This document shows, in pieces, positions 26,319 through 34,654 of a stretch of DNA of 64,000 nt. Both the position numbers and the translations under genes were made by a program. A model generated the notes under the pieces. The model saw nothing but the letters and a program-made list of their open reading frames with translations, was not told the origin of the DNA and did not search any database. The DNA comes from an uncultured Aquimarina sp. (GTDB lineage: Bacteria; Bacteroidota; Bacteroidia; Flavobacteriales; Flavobacteriaceae): assembly GCA_947498815.1 (NCBI GenBank), contig CANMLU010000001.1, positions 62,001 to 126,000 of the forward strand. The letters are read 5' to 3'. Position 1 is the first letter of the stretch, and each line of letters starts with the position of its first letter.

Positions 26319-26485
26319 AATATGGATTTGTGTGTGTTATTTAAGTTAAGTAATTTAACTATGAAACGAAAAAGAAAGCAGTTTTGTTTTATCAATTTAA
26401 CAGAAATGGGTTTAGTTTAACATATTGATCAACAACATGTTAAATTTTGAAACATAACGATTTGTTTTTAGATGGGAAAAATAAA

Positions 26486-26510
26486 AATGGAGGGCGATTT
26501 GCCCTCCATT
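26486..26510 (-). terminator. terminator of the T9SS alpha/beta hydrolase gene
   Basis: AATGGAGGGC and GCCCTCCATT around GATTT, followed on the minus strand by a T-rich tail; 25 bases after the hydrolase stop. Confidence 0.8.
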
Positions 26511-26534
26511 GCTACACAAACAGGTTTTCGATAC

Positions 26535-27683
26535 CTAGTTTTGAACTAGGACCTTTTTGTTAATAACCGTGTTATTCGTGTATATTTTCACCAAATAATA
26601 ACCAGATTTTAAAGCCGAAGTATTTACCTGATTACTTTTTGAGGTTTTAACGAGCTGTCCAAATTGATTGTAAAACTCAGCTTTTTCAAAAGATTTTTGA
26701 TCCTGAGTTTTGATTTCTAAGCTTGTTGACACTGGATTAGGAACCAACTTTGCATCTGGAGCTAGACTCGGATTAGATACAGAGTTACGCACACCACACG
26801 TGTTCTGATTGGTAACATCTTGTGATGAGGCTAGGTCATTGTTAAATTGTTGTTTTGCAGAAAGGTCACCTTTTAACTTATAATCAAACCAAGAGTTTAA
26901 GAACTGAAATGTGATTGCTTGCTGTTGACTTCTTGTAATTTGAATATTGCCAGAGGAACTATTTTCTCCAAAATCACAGAAAAAGTTGCTATTGGCATAA
27001 TAACAATGTGCCCCACCTGTAATGTTTATAAAATATTTACAATCCGATCCCAAATTGTCATAAATAGGAATGTGGTTCTCATCAGGCGGCGTGACCCCAT
27101 CGCTGCTCCCGGAAAAAACAATAGCTTCTGCCGTTACTTTTGAGGCAGGTGTTAAAGTGTCAAATCGCAAAAGAGCGGGAGCAAAAGTCACCAAGGTTTC
27201 TACGGTGGTAAGTGATGCCGCTACTGTAGCTGCTCCACCCCCCATTGAATGGCCAATTAATGCGCTTTTGTCGTCTACAATTCCGAAAAGAACAGAGTTT
27301 TGATTGCTGTTTTCTGCCTGAATAGCTTCAACCATAAAGGCAAGATCCTTAGAATAGGCTTCATGATTAGCAAAAAAGGAACCTTCGGTATTTACAAAAA
27401 CTACAATATAACCCCTTGGAACCAATTCATTGTAAAAATTCTGATAGGCATCGGCACCCATTACGAAACCGTGTCCTAATACAACTACCGGAAAAGAATC
27501 TTGTGTTACCTCGGCCTGATTTTGCCTGTTAACCGTAGGGTAATAAATTCTTGCATTTACCCTTCGATTGCGACGATCCGCATCTCTGAAGGTTTTAGAG
27601 CTTGAACTAACATCATAGTCTTGAGCAATACCGCTACAGACTAGAAAGAAAATTGACAAAATACTTAATAGTACTTTTTTCAT
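26535..27683 (-). CDS. T9SS-secreted alpha/beta hydrolase (cutinase/chlorophyllase-like)
   Basis: 382 residues. Signal peptide ending SGIAQ; alpha/beta hydrolase core with oxyanion region VVLGHGFVMGAD, nucleophile elbow GHSMGGGAA (Ser146), probable acid SGSSDGVTPPDE and His in NITGGAHCYYAN. The C-terminus (about 305-382; LVPNPVSTSLEIKTQ, LKSGYYLVKIY, KKVLVQN) is a type A T9SS sorting domain, so the enzyme is exported to the cell surface or medium. The GHSMGGG elbow and fold order are those of dienelactone-hydrolase/polyester-hydrolase-like esterases; the substrate is not known. It is a single gene with its own terminator, inserted between sufS and sufE. Confidence 0.83.
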   Translation of the reverse strand: MKKVLLSILSIFFLVCSGIAQDYDVSSSSKTFRDADRRNRRVNARIYYPTVNRQNQAEVTQDSFPVVVLGHGFVMGADAYQNFYNELVPRGYIVVFVNTEGSFFANHEAYSKDLAFMVEAIQAENSNQNSVLFGIVDDKSALIGHSMGGGAATVAASLTTVETLVTFAPALLRFDTLTPASKVTAEAIVFSGSSDGVTPPDENHIPIYDNLGSDCKYFINITGGAHCYYANSNFFCDFGENSSSGNIQITRSQQQAITFQFLNSWFDYKLKGDLSAKQQFNNDLASSQDVTNQNTCGVRNSVSNPSLAPDAKLVPNPVSTSLEIKTQDQKSFEKAEFYNQFGQLVKTSKSNQVNTSALKSGYYLVKIYTNNTVINKKVLVQN

Positions 27684-28050
27684 AATATATTTATTTTTGG
27701 TTAATGTGATGTGATAAAGTTATTCTGAAAAAAAGTTTTTTGCAAGAATAATCTAATATTTTTTAACATTTTACCTAATAATTTAGTCATAAATGACTTA
27801 TTTATAAAATACTGATAACTAGATAATTATTGGTTTTTTATAAGTTATTGTTGAGGTTGTAGAGTATTGGAAAGAAAAGATTGATGCAAAAAAACACTGT
27901 ATATAAGAGGGGGTGATTTTTCTCATTTTGAAAGAAAATCACCATTTTGATGTAAAGAATACTTTCTAATGTGAGTTGGGTGTAATGAAATTATATTAAT
28001 TGATTAAATTACTCGTTACTGTACAAGAATGCTTAAGCTAAATAATGCAG
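27684..28050. other. 367-base gene-free region with a hairpin
   Basis: No credible gene. GGTGATTTT (27912-27920) pairs with AAAATCACC (27935-27943), a possible weak terminator for sufS on the minus strand. The rest is AT-rich and must contain the promoter of the alpha/beta hydrolase gene. Confidence 0.5.
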
Positions 28051-29265
28051 TTAAGATAACATCATTTTTGCCTTTTTTACTGCTTCTACCAATGCATCAA
28101 TCTCTTCTTTTGTATTATAAAATGAAAAAGAAGCTCTGATTGTTCCTGGAATTTTATAAAAATCCATAATAGGTTGAGCACAGTGATGTCCGGTACGTAC
28201 TGCTACTCCTAATTTGTCTACGATAGAACCTACATCATAAGGATGAATGTTGTCTAGATTAAAAGAGATTACAGAGGTTTTGTTTTCGGATGTACCATAT
28301 ATTTTTAAACCTTCAATTTCGAGTAGCTTTTTTGTGCCATATTCAAGGAGCTCATTTTCGTAAGCAGCAATGGTGTCAAACCCAATACCATTCATATAAT
28401 CCAATGCGACACCAAAGGCAATCCCACCACAGATATTGGGTGTGCCAGCTTCAAACTTATGAGGTAAGCCAGCATATGTAGTTTTTTCAAAAGTAACCTG
28501 ATCAATCATTTCACCACCACCCTGATAGGGAGGAAGTTTATTGAGCCATTCTTCTTTTCCATAAAGCATACCAACTCCTGTGGGTCCGCAGAGTTTATGT
28601 GCGGATGCTACATAAAAATCGACATCCAATGCCTGCATGTCTGGCTTCACATGTGGACAAGACTGTGCGCCATCAATAAGTACAGCAGCACCAACTTTAT
28701 GAGCATTGTCAATAATCTCTTCAATCGGATTGATAGTGCCTAGCGCATTAGAAATATGATTGGTAAAAACCAACTTTGTTTTTTTGGAGAGGAGTTCTCG
28801 ATATACATCCATCTGTAATTCTCCTTCCTGGTTCATTGGGATTACTTTAAGCACTGCACCAGTACGTTCACAAAGCATTTGCCATGGAACAATATTGGAA
28901 TGATGTTCTAATGCGGAAACTATAATTTCGTCTCCTTTTGAAAGAAAGTTTGTAAAACCTGTAGCAACGATATTGATACTATGCGTAGTCCCTGATGTCA
29001 GAATAATCTCGTGAGTATGTTTAGCATTAAAATGGCGTTGTACCTTTTTTCGAGCCATCTCATATGCGTCTGTTGCCTCTTGAGAAAGCGTATGTACACC
29101 ACGATGTATATTTGCATTGTAATTGCTATAATAATCCACGATGGAGTCAATAACTACTTGTGGAGTCTGTGAAGTAGCGGCATTATCAAAATACACCAAA
29201 GGTTTTCCGTTTACTTGTCTTTTAAGGATTGGAAAGTCCTCTCTGATTTTATGTACGTCGAACAT
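28051..29265 (-). CDS. sufS: cysteine desulfurase SufS
   Basis: 404 residues, a class V aminotransferase-fold desulfurase. The pyridoxal phosphate lysine is K224 in SAHKLCGPTG, and the persulfide cysteine is C362 in RTGHHCAQP, the group II (SufS) version of the active-site loop. HGVHTLSQEATDAYE-type and LTSGTTHSIN motifs are intact (here preceded by Arg). It mobilises sulfur from cysteine for cluster assembly together with SufE. It is separated from sufD by an opposite-strand hydrolase gene and has a -7 element of its own at 29285-29292. Confidence 0.96.
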   Translation of the reverse strand: MFDVHKIREDFPILKRQVNGKPLVYFDNAATSQTPQVVIDSIVDYYSNYNANIHRGVHTLSQEATDAYEMARKKVQRHFNAKHTHEIILTSGTTHSINIVATGFTNFLSKGDEIIVSALEHHSNIVPWQMLCERTGAVLKVIPMNQEGELQMDVYRELLSKKTKLVFTNHISNALGTINPIEEIIDNAHKVGAAVLIDGAQSCPHVKPDMQALDVDFYVASAHKLCGPTGVGMLYGKEEWLNKLPPYQGGGEMIDQVTFEKTTYAGLPHKFEAGTPNICGGIAFGVALDYMNGIGFDTIAAYENELLEYGTKKLLEIEGLKIYGTSENKTSVISFNLDNIHPYDVGSIVDKLGVAVRTGHHCAQPIMDFYKIPGTIRASFSFYNTKEEIDALVEAVKKAKMMLS

Positions 29266-29284
29266 ATTTCTCTTTTTCTTGTTG

Positions 29285-29292
29285 CAAAAATA
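29285..29292 (-). promoter_or_regulatory. -7 promoter element of sufS
   Basis: TATTTTTG on the minus strand, 19 bases before the sufS ATG. A -33 TTG at the usual spacing is not evident. Confidence 0.45.
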
Positions 29293-29347
29293 CTAAGTAT
29301 TTCTAATTAGGATTGCTTATTTTTAGAATGGTTTAATCTTTTTTCTT

Positions 29348-30700
29348 ATGATGCGATTTAAAAAAATTATGGGTGTCTTATTTCTTTTTCTATTTGTAGG
29401 AATTTGCATTGCCATAACTTTAAATTACCCTAAGCTCGAAATTATATCTGGTTTTTCTGCAAAAAACATGAGTTCATCTGTTTTTATTGGGCATAGAAGC
29501 CTTGAATATACGGATAAAACGGACCATGATGTGCCTAATGTGCGATTAGCTTCTGATGAAGTCGATATACTTAAGAAGCACGCCATAGCAAATGTATATG
29601 GACTTAAAGAACGAAAAGCAATTTATCGAGAAGGGTTGGGAAGTGTTTTAATTGATGAAGATTTTGATGAAAATGCACCATTTTTAATTCCAAAACGCAC
29701 GTTTTCTAAAACCAACCTTCCTTATCCATATGGAAATTTACCACAAACAGATACAGTTTTCGAAAATATAGACTATGGTAAGATAGATCAAACGGTAGCG
29801 TCAATTTTTGACACTAATGCAGAGTATATAAAAAAAACGAGAGCGGTTCTGGTACTGTATAAAGATCAAATTATTGCTGAACATTATATTGATGGGTTTG
29901 ATAAAAATTCGGTTGTATTGGGCTGGTCAATGACCAAAAGTGTTCTTAGTACCATGTATGGTGTATTACAGTCACAGGGTAAAATAGATATTAATAGCAA
30001 GGCGCCAATAGCCGAGTGGCATAATGATGAAAGAAAAGCAATAACGATTAACAATTTACTACAAATGAATAGTGGTTTAGAATGGGATGAGGATTATGGT
30101 TCTATTTCTGATATTACAAAGATGTTATACCTCGATAAGGATATGACCGTTGCCCAGATTCATAAAAAGGCAATACATAAACCTAATGAAAACTGGCTCT
30201 ATTCATCTGGAACGTCTAATTTATTATCAGGAATTTTAAGAAAACAATTTACGACCCATCAGGAATACCTTGATTATCCTTACAAGGAATTTATTGATAA
30301 GATTGGAATGCATTCGATGCTCATAGAAAGTGATATGGCGGGTAACTATGTTGGATCGTCTTATGCATGGGCAACAGTAAGAGATTGGGGTAAGTTCGGA
30401 TTGCTATATCTTCATAAAGGAAACTGGAACGGCACAAAAATCTTTGATTCATCTTGGGTCGATTATGTGACCACTCCAAGCCCAACATCCAATGGAGATT
30501 ATGGAGGACATTTTTGGCTTAATGCAGGAGGGTTTTATCCGGATGCACCTCGAGATATGTTTTCGGCCAATGGATATCAAGGACAACGTGTGTTCATTAT
30601 CCCTTCAAAAGACCTAGTGATTGTTCGTTTTGGATTAATAGGTGATGCGGGAGTAGATTTTAATACATTTTTAAAAGAAATGACGGATGCTATAAAATAA
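29348..30700 (+). CDS. membrane-anchored beta-lactamase-family serine hydrolase
   Basis: 450 residues. One N-terminal hydrophobic segment (about 7-25) looks like a signal anchor. The class C-type hydrolase domain has the nucleophile motif SMTK (Ser194, Lys197), the second motif YSSGTSN and a GGHFWLN segment in place of the third. Such proteins are esterases, peptidases or amidases acting in the periplasm; true beta-lactam resistance is not implied. It is the only plus-strand gene within the suf region, and splits sufD from sufS. A terminator follows. Confidence 0.85.
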   Translation: MMRFKKIMGVLFLFLFVGICIAITLNYPKLEIISGFSAKNMSSSVFIGHRSLEYTDKTDHDVPNVRLASDEVDILKKHAIANVYGLKERKAIYREGLGSVLIDEDFDENAPFLIPKRTFSKTNLPYPYGNLPQTDTVFENIDYGKIDQTVASIFDTNAEYIKKTRAVLVLYKDQIIAEHYIDGFDKNSVVLGWSMTKSVLSTMYGVLQSQGKIDINSKAPIAEWHNDERKAITINNLLQMNSGLEWDEDYGSISDITKMLYLDKDMTVAQIHKKAIHKPNENWLYSSGTSNLLSGILRKQFTTHQEYLDYPYKEFIDKIGMHSMLIESDMAGNYVGSSYAWATVRDWGKFGLLYLHKGNWNGTKIFDSSWVDYVTTPSPTSNGDYGGHFWLNAGGFYPDAPRDMFSANGYQGQRVFIIPSKDLVIVRFGLIGDAGVDFNTFLKEMTDAIK

Positions 30701-30732
30701 AAAAGCCAAATCACGTATGACTTGGCTTTTGT
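30701..30732. terminator. bidirectional terminator between hydrolase and sufD
   Basis: AAAAGCCAA pairs with TTGGCTTTT across a 12-base loop, with T-runs on the plus strand and A-runs (T on the minus) on the other side. Confidence 0.75.
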
Positions 30733-30752
30733 TTCTAATTTTTTTGGGAAAT

Positions 30753-32066
30753 CTACAAATCAAAACCAATATTTACACCTAATTTATTGGCGATAAGCTT
30801 GTTGATTCTAGTTTTTAGTTGAGGTATTTTTACACTCGACAATACATTGTTGGCAAATGCATACATCAATAATGCTTTGGCTTCTTTTTCGCCAATACCT
30901 CGAGATCTCATATAAAATAAAGCGTTATCGTCTAATTGCCCTATCGTACAACCATGAGAACATTTTACATCATCTGCAAAAATCTCAAGTTGAGGTTTTG
31001 AATTAATAGTAGCCTTATCGCTTAACAAAATATTGTTATTGGATTGAAAAGCGTTTGTTTTTTGCGCCTCTTTGTTAACAATTATTTTTCCATTAAAAAC
31101 ACCTGTTGCTTTTTCATCAAAAATACCCTTATAATCTTGATGACTTTCACAGTTTGGTTCGGTATGATGAACTAATGTGTTGTGATCAACGTGTTGTTTT
31201 CCTTCAATAATAGTCACACCATTAAGGATAGAATCGATGCCTTCACCTTTTTGATAAAAGTTAAGGTTGTTGCGTGTAATATTTCCACCAAAAGCAAAAG
31301 TATGAACAGAAGCAACACTTTGTGCTTCCTGATCAATATAGGTATTGTCAATTAACGATGCATTTTGGTTGTCATTCTGTATTTTATAATAATCTACAAT
31401 AGCTCTTTTGTCTGCAAAAATTTCTGTTACAGAGTTTGTCAACACTGGATTGTCTGTAAGACTTTGATGACGCTCAATGATCTGAACATGCGAGTTTTCG
31501 CCAACAACAATCAAGTTACGTGGCTGCAATAACTGAGCAGATTCTTTACCAGTAGAAAAATGTATGATCTGTATTGGCTTGTCGGCCAGTTTATTTTTTG
31601 GAATATAAATATAAGCCCCTTCTTTTGAAAAGGCTGTATTTAAAGAAGTAAGACCATCTTGTTTGGCTATTTTATTAAAATAGTTGTCAACAACGGCTTT
31701 ATACTTGTCATGAGACAATGCAGACGACATTAGACACACATCAATTTTATCATGAGTAGTTTCAGATAAGTGAGAAGAGTATTTACCATCTATAAATACA
31801 ATTTTATACGTATCCAGATCATGAATAAAATACTTTTTGATGTCTTTAAACTCTAAAGCATTTTCCTGATCCGAAAAGACACTATAATCATGTTTTAGTA
31901 TCGCATTTAAAGAGGTATATTTCCAGGCTTCTTCTTTTTTGGTTGGAAAACCTTTTTCTTCAAACACCTTAATGGCTTGGCTTCTTATGTCATGTACAGG
32001 AGCGTCTATATCTACTGTGTTTTCAAAAGCCAAAAAAGAAGACACTAATTTATCTTTCAATTCCAT
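30753..32066 (-). CDS. sufD: Fe-S cluster assembly scaffold subunit SufD
   Basis: 437 residues, matching SufD in its right-handed beta-helix core: NLNFYQKGEGIDSILNGV, DHNTLVHHTEPNCESHQDYK, GVFNGKIIVNKEAQKTNAF and KCSHGCTIGQLDDNALFYM. The conserved His region and the C-terminal helices (GIGEKEAKALLMYAFAN) are intact. It forms the SufBC2D scaffold with SufB and SufC. A small four-helix-bundle gene is inserted between it and sufC. Confidence 0.95.
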   Translation of the reverse strand: MELKDKLVSSFLAFENTVDIDAPVHDIRSQAIKVFEEKGFPTKKEEAWKYTSLNAILKHDYSVFSDQENALEFKDIKKYFIHDLDTYKIVFIDGKYSSHLSETTHDKIDVCLMSSALSHDKYKAVVDNYFNKIAKQDGLTSLNTAFSKEGAYIYIPKNKLADKPIQIIHFSTGKESAQLLQPRNLIVVGENSHVQIIERHQSLTDNPVLTNSVTEIFADKRAIVDYYKIQNDNQNASLIDNTYIDQEAQSVASVHTFAFGGNITRNNLNFYQKGEGIDSILNGVTIIEGKQHVDHNTLVHHTEPNCESHQDYKGIFDEKATGVFNGKIIVNKEAQKTNAFQSNNNILLSDKATINSKPQLEIFADDVKCSHGCTIGQLDDNALFYMRSRGIGEKEAKALLMYAFANNVLSSVKIPQLKTRINKLIANKLGVNIGFDL

Positions 32067-32099
32067 AATTCAATTTCATGTTTTGTTTCTTGCGAAACA

Positions 32100-32114
32100 G
32101 TTTCAAGTTTCAAG
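32100..32114. repeat. short tandem repeat at the end of the four-helix-bundle gene
   Basis: GTTTCAAGTTTCAAG is a tandem copy of TTTCAAG; it straddles the TGA stop (32110-32112) of the four-helix-bundle gene. A related GAAAC-type word occurs on the other side of that gene (near 32545). Confidence 0.55.
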
Positions 32115-32511
32115 AGTCCGCTTCTTTATATTTTGTGCCCTTGAATTCTTTTTTATTCAAATAACTTATAAAACCAGAAATTCTTCTACTTAAGGTTTCA
32201 TAATTACTAATTAACAATTTTAATATTTCTTCGTCAATGTATCCAGAATCAAATATTCTATATAATTGAGACCTTGTCTCTCCTGCCGAACCTTTGGCTA
32301 TAGAAAGGAATTGTCTAAATTCTAAATTACCATCTCTTTCAAAGCCTTCAGCAACATTATCCATTACCGAACCAGAAGAACCTTTAACCTGATCTTTTAG
32401 TTTGTAATCCCTTTGCAGTTCAGTAGTTTGGGATAAAACAATAATCTTAGTGCATAACCTTCTAGCTTCTTGCCAAATTTCTAAATCTTCAAACCTTTTT
32501 ATGGTTGCCAT
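32110..32511 (-). CDS. four-helix-bundle protein (23S rRNA intervening-sequence type)
   Basis: 133 residues with the S23/IVP family signature: FEDLEIWQEARRLCTKI at the start, LKDQVKGSSGSVMDNVAEGF in the middle and EFRQFLSIAKGSAGETRSQL after it. The family forms pentameric helical bundles, is often encoded within rRNA intervening sequences or near retroelements, and is scattered singly in Bacteroidetes genomes. Its role is unknown; the gene sits between sufC and sufD, which are normally adjacent, and is bordered by GTTTCAAG-type repeats. This suggests a mobile or recently inserted gene (inference). Confidence 0.9.
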   Translation of the reverse strand: MATIKRFEDLEIWQEARRLCTKIIVLSQTTELQRDYKLKDQVKGSSGSVMDNVAEGFERDGNLEFRQFLSIAKGSAGETRSQLYRIFDSGYIDEEILKLLISNYETLSRRISGFISYLNKKEFKGTKYKEADS

Positions 32512-32557
32512 ATTTTTAATAAACCAGAAATTTTATACAATAAACCTGAAACTAAAT

Positions 32558-33310
32558 TTATGCGTTTATTTCTTCTTTAATCCAGTCGTATCCTTTTTCT
32601 TCTAGCTCAAAAGCCAATTCTTTGGTCCCGGATTTTACGATTTTACCATCATATAATACGTGTACAAAGTCAGGAACTATATGCTCCAAAAGTCTTTGAT
32701 AGTGTGTGATCACTACAATGGCGTTATCCTTGCCTTTCAGCTTGTTTACACCATTGGCAACAATTCTTAAGGCATCAATATCAAGTCCAGAATCTGTTTC
32801 ATCAAGAATGGCCAATTTTGGTTCCATCATCGCCATTTGGAAGATTTCATTTCTTTTTTTCTCACCTCCAGAAAACCCTTCATTAAGAGAACGAGACAAA
32901 AATTTACGATCAATTTCTAATAGCTCAGATTTTTCACGAATTTTTTTAAGCATATCCTTGGCCGGCATTTCTTCCAGGCCTTGCGCTTTTCTGGTTTCAT
33001 TAATAGCCGTTTTCATGAAATTGGTAACGGTTACTCCTGGAATTTCAACAGGATATTGAAACGATAAGAAAACACCTTTATGAGCACGTTCTTCTGCTGC
33101 CAATTCTTCGACATCTTCACCATTCAAATAGATAGCACCATCGGTTACTTCATACTCTTCTTTTCCTGCAATAATATTAGCCAAAGTACTTTTTCCAGAA
33201 CCATTTGGTCCCATTATAGCGTGGATTTCTCCTGCTTTAACATCTAGGTTAAGGCCTTTTAAAATTTCTTTTCCTTCAACACTAGCGTGTAAATCCTTTA
33301 TTTGTAACAT
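32558..33310 (-). CDS. sufC: Fe-S assembly ATPase SufC
   Basis: 250 residues, an ABC ATPase with Walker A GPNGSGKST (34-42), the Q-loop FLSFQYPVEIPGV, signature FSGGEKKRNEI, Walker B LAILDETDSGLD and switch His in VITHYQRLL. The Suf-specific segment EEMPAKDMLKK is present. SufC drives conformational changes in the SufBC2D scaffold and is cytosolic. It lies 13 bases downstream of a lipoprotein gene in the same direction. Confidence 0.96.
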   Translation of the reverse strand: MLQIKDLHASVEGKEILKGLNLDVKAGEIHAIMGPNGSGKSTLANIIAGKEEYEVTDGAIYLNGEDVEELAAEERAHKGVFLSFQYPVEIPGVTVTNFMKTAINETRKAQGLEEMPAKDMLKKIREKSELLEIDRKFLSRSLNEGFSGGEKKRNEIFQMAMMEPKLAILDETDSGLDIDALRIVANGVNKLKGKDNAIVVITHYQRLLEHIVPDFVHVLYDGKIVKSGTKELAFELEEKGYDWIKEEINA

Positions 33311-33323
33311 TCGATATACTCTT

Positions 33324-33725
33324 TTATTCTTTATTTAAATCTGCTTTGTGGCTTTCGGTACTATCCGAAGACTTGATTTTGGTTGGCAACTCCGATGTTG
33401 GAGCAGTGATTCCTACAATCTCTTTAATTTCTACCACTTCTTCCCAGCCTTCTTCTGGATTAGGTTTTACTATTCCTTTTATAACTACAGGAACCATATC
33501 ATATTCTTCTCGTTGTAATGGGGCCACTTTTTTTGCCAATTCACGAGTTACTTCATTAATTATTACTCCATAAATGAAATCATTACCTTTTAACACGGCA
33601 GCATCATCAATAAGAATAAATTCGCCACGTATTACACTAGATTCTTCGCTTTTGTTCTCAGATTTTTCTGTTTTGCAAGAAACAATTAATAGGGTAACGG
33701 CAATAATGAAGGTTAGTTTTTTCAT
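33324..33725 (-). CDS. lipoprotein of unknown function within the suf cluster
   Basis: 133 residues with signal peptide and lipobox (LLIVSCKTEKSE, Cys about 17). The mature protein starts with a charged linker and then has a small beta-rich domain (about 33-108; GEFILIDDAAVLKGNDF, MVPVVIKGIVKPN, VVEIKEIVGITAP) that could be an OB-type fold; the last 20 residues are polar and disordered. No family recognised. It is sandwiched between the lactonase-like gene and sufC with short gaps (30 and 13 bases), so it is co-transcribed with suf genes. Confidence 0.72.
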   Translation of the reverse strand: MKKLTFIIAVTLLIVSCKTEKSENKSEESSVIRGEFILIDDAAVLKGNDFIYGVIINEVTRELAKKVAPLQREEYDMVPVVIKGIVKPNPEEGWEEVVEIKEIVGITAPTSELPTKIKSSDSTESHKADLNKE

Positions 33726-33755
33726 TGATTTACTTTTAAGTTTCTAAAGATTCAG

Positions 33756-34631
33756 CTAATTTAAGAATTTTGGAGACTTTGGCATTTTTTCAAAATCATT
33801 AGGTTCGTGCTGAATATATACTTTAGCCTTTTTTTCTTTTGCAAATTTTTCAAAAGCCACAATACTCTTTTCTGATTCCGGAATATCAAAATTGAATTGC
33901 GGAACAATTTTGTCTGTTCTATTTTGTTGAAAATGATACATATCTCCCGACAATAATGTTGGACCATTGTTGGGCAAATCCAGATATAACACTTGATGGC
34001 CGGGTGTATGTCCTGGCATAGATTTTATAAGCACACTACCATCACCAAACACGTCAAAATCACCATTTAATTTATTCACTTTCGTAAGAGCATTAAAGTC
34101 AGATGGTAAATAAAAGCCATTAGATTTAATTGCTTCACCCTGTGTAAAATCATATTCTGATTCTTGCACCAGCCAAGTTGCTTTCGAAAAATGGTTAGCA
34201 GGACCTGTATGGTCAAAATGCACATGAGAAAAGGCAATAAAATTAATATCATCAGGAGACAAATTAATTGTTTTTAACTGATTAATGATAGAGTCTTTTC
34301 TTGTGATTGTAAAAGCACCATCGGGAGATGTATAAGCAGGTTGACCCACAAGACCTTCGGATAATCCTGAATCCCATAACAGATTTCCTTTGGGGTGGCT
34401 AATTACATAAAAAGCATTTGCTAATTGAATTGAATCTCCTTTGTATCGATCTCCTTGTGCAAAGAGATTAAGATTGTTTACCACAATACTACCTCCATCA
34501 AAAGTGTATAATTTTACTTCTGGTTTTTGTATTTCTTGAACTTCATCATTTTCTGAAGCTTCAGTCGTTTCTTTATTATTTTTACAGCTTATTATAAGTA
34601 AGATAGAAGCTAAAATGAGAATCTTTTTCAT
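33756..34631 (-). CDS. metallo-beta-lactamase-fold lipoprotein, N-acyl homoserine lactonase-like
   Basis: 291 residues. Signal peptide and lipobox (ILLIISCKNNKE, Cys about 16). The metal-binding motif HVHFDH (His136, His138, Asp140, His141) is followed by PGHTPGHQ, the bridging Asp in LSGDMYH and a final His in IQHEPND. Lactonases of the AiiA/AttM type open acyl-homoserine lactone rings; close relatives also include other esterases, so the substrate is uncertain. Lipidation places it in the envelope. It sits between sufB and the small lipoprotein gene within the suf operon. Confidence 0.83.
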   Translation of the reverse strand: MKKILILASILLIISCKNNKETTEASENDEVQEIQKPEVKLYTFDGGSIVVNNLNLFAQGDRYKGDSIQLANAFYVISHPKGNLLWDSGLSEGLVGQPAYTSPDGAFTITRKDSIINQLKTINLSPDDINFIAFSHVHFDHTGPANHFSKATWLVQESEYDFTQGEAIKSNGFYLPSDFNALTKVNKLNGDFDVFGDGSVLIKSMPGHTPGHQVLYLDLPNNGPTLLSGDMYHFQQNRTDKIVPQFNFDIPESEKSIVAFEKFAKEKKAKVYIQHEPNDFEKMPKSPKFLN

Positions 34632-34654
34632 AAGTTGGTTTTATGATTTGTGGT

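Noticed and set aside
29348-30700. Antibiotic resistance beta-lactamase
   Set aside because: SMTK and YSSGTSN fit the broad serine hydrolase superfamily; the third motif is not that of known resistance enzymes and nothing nearby suggests resistance.
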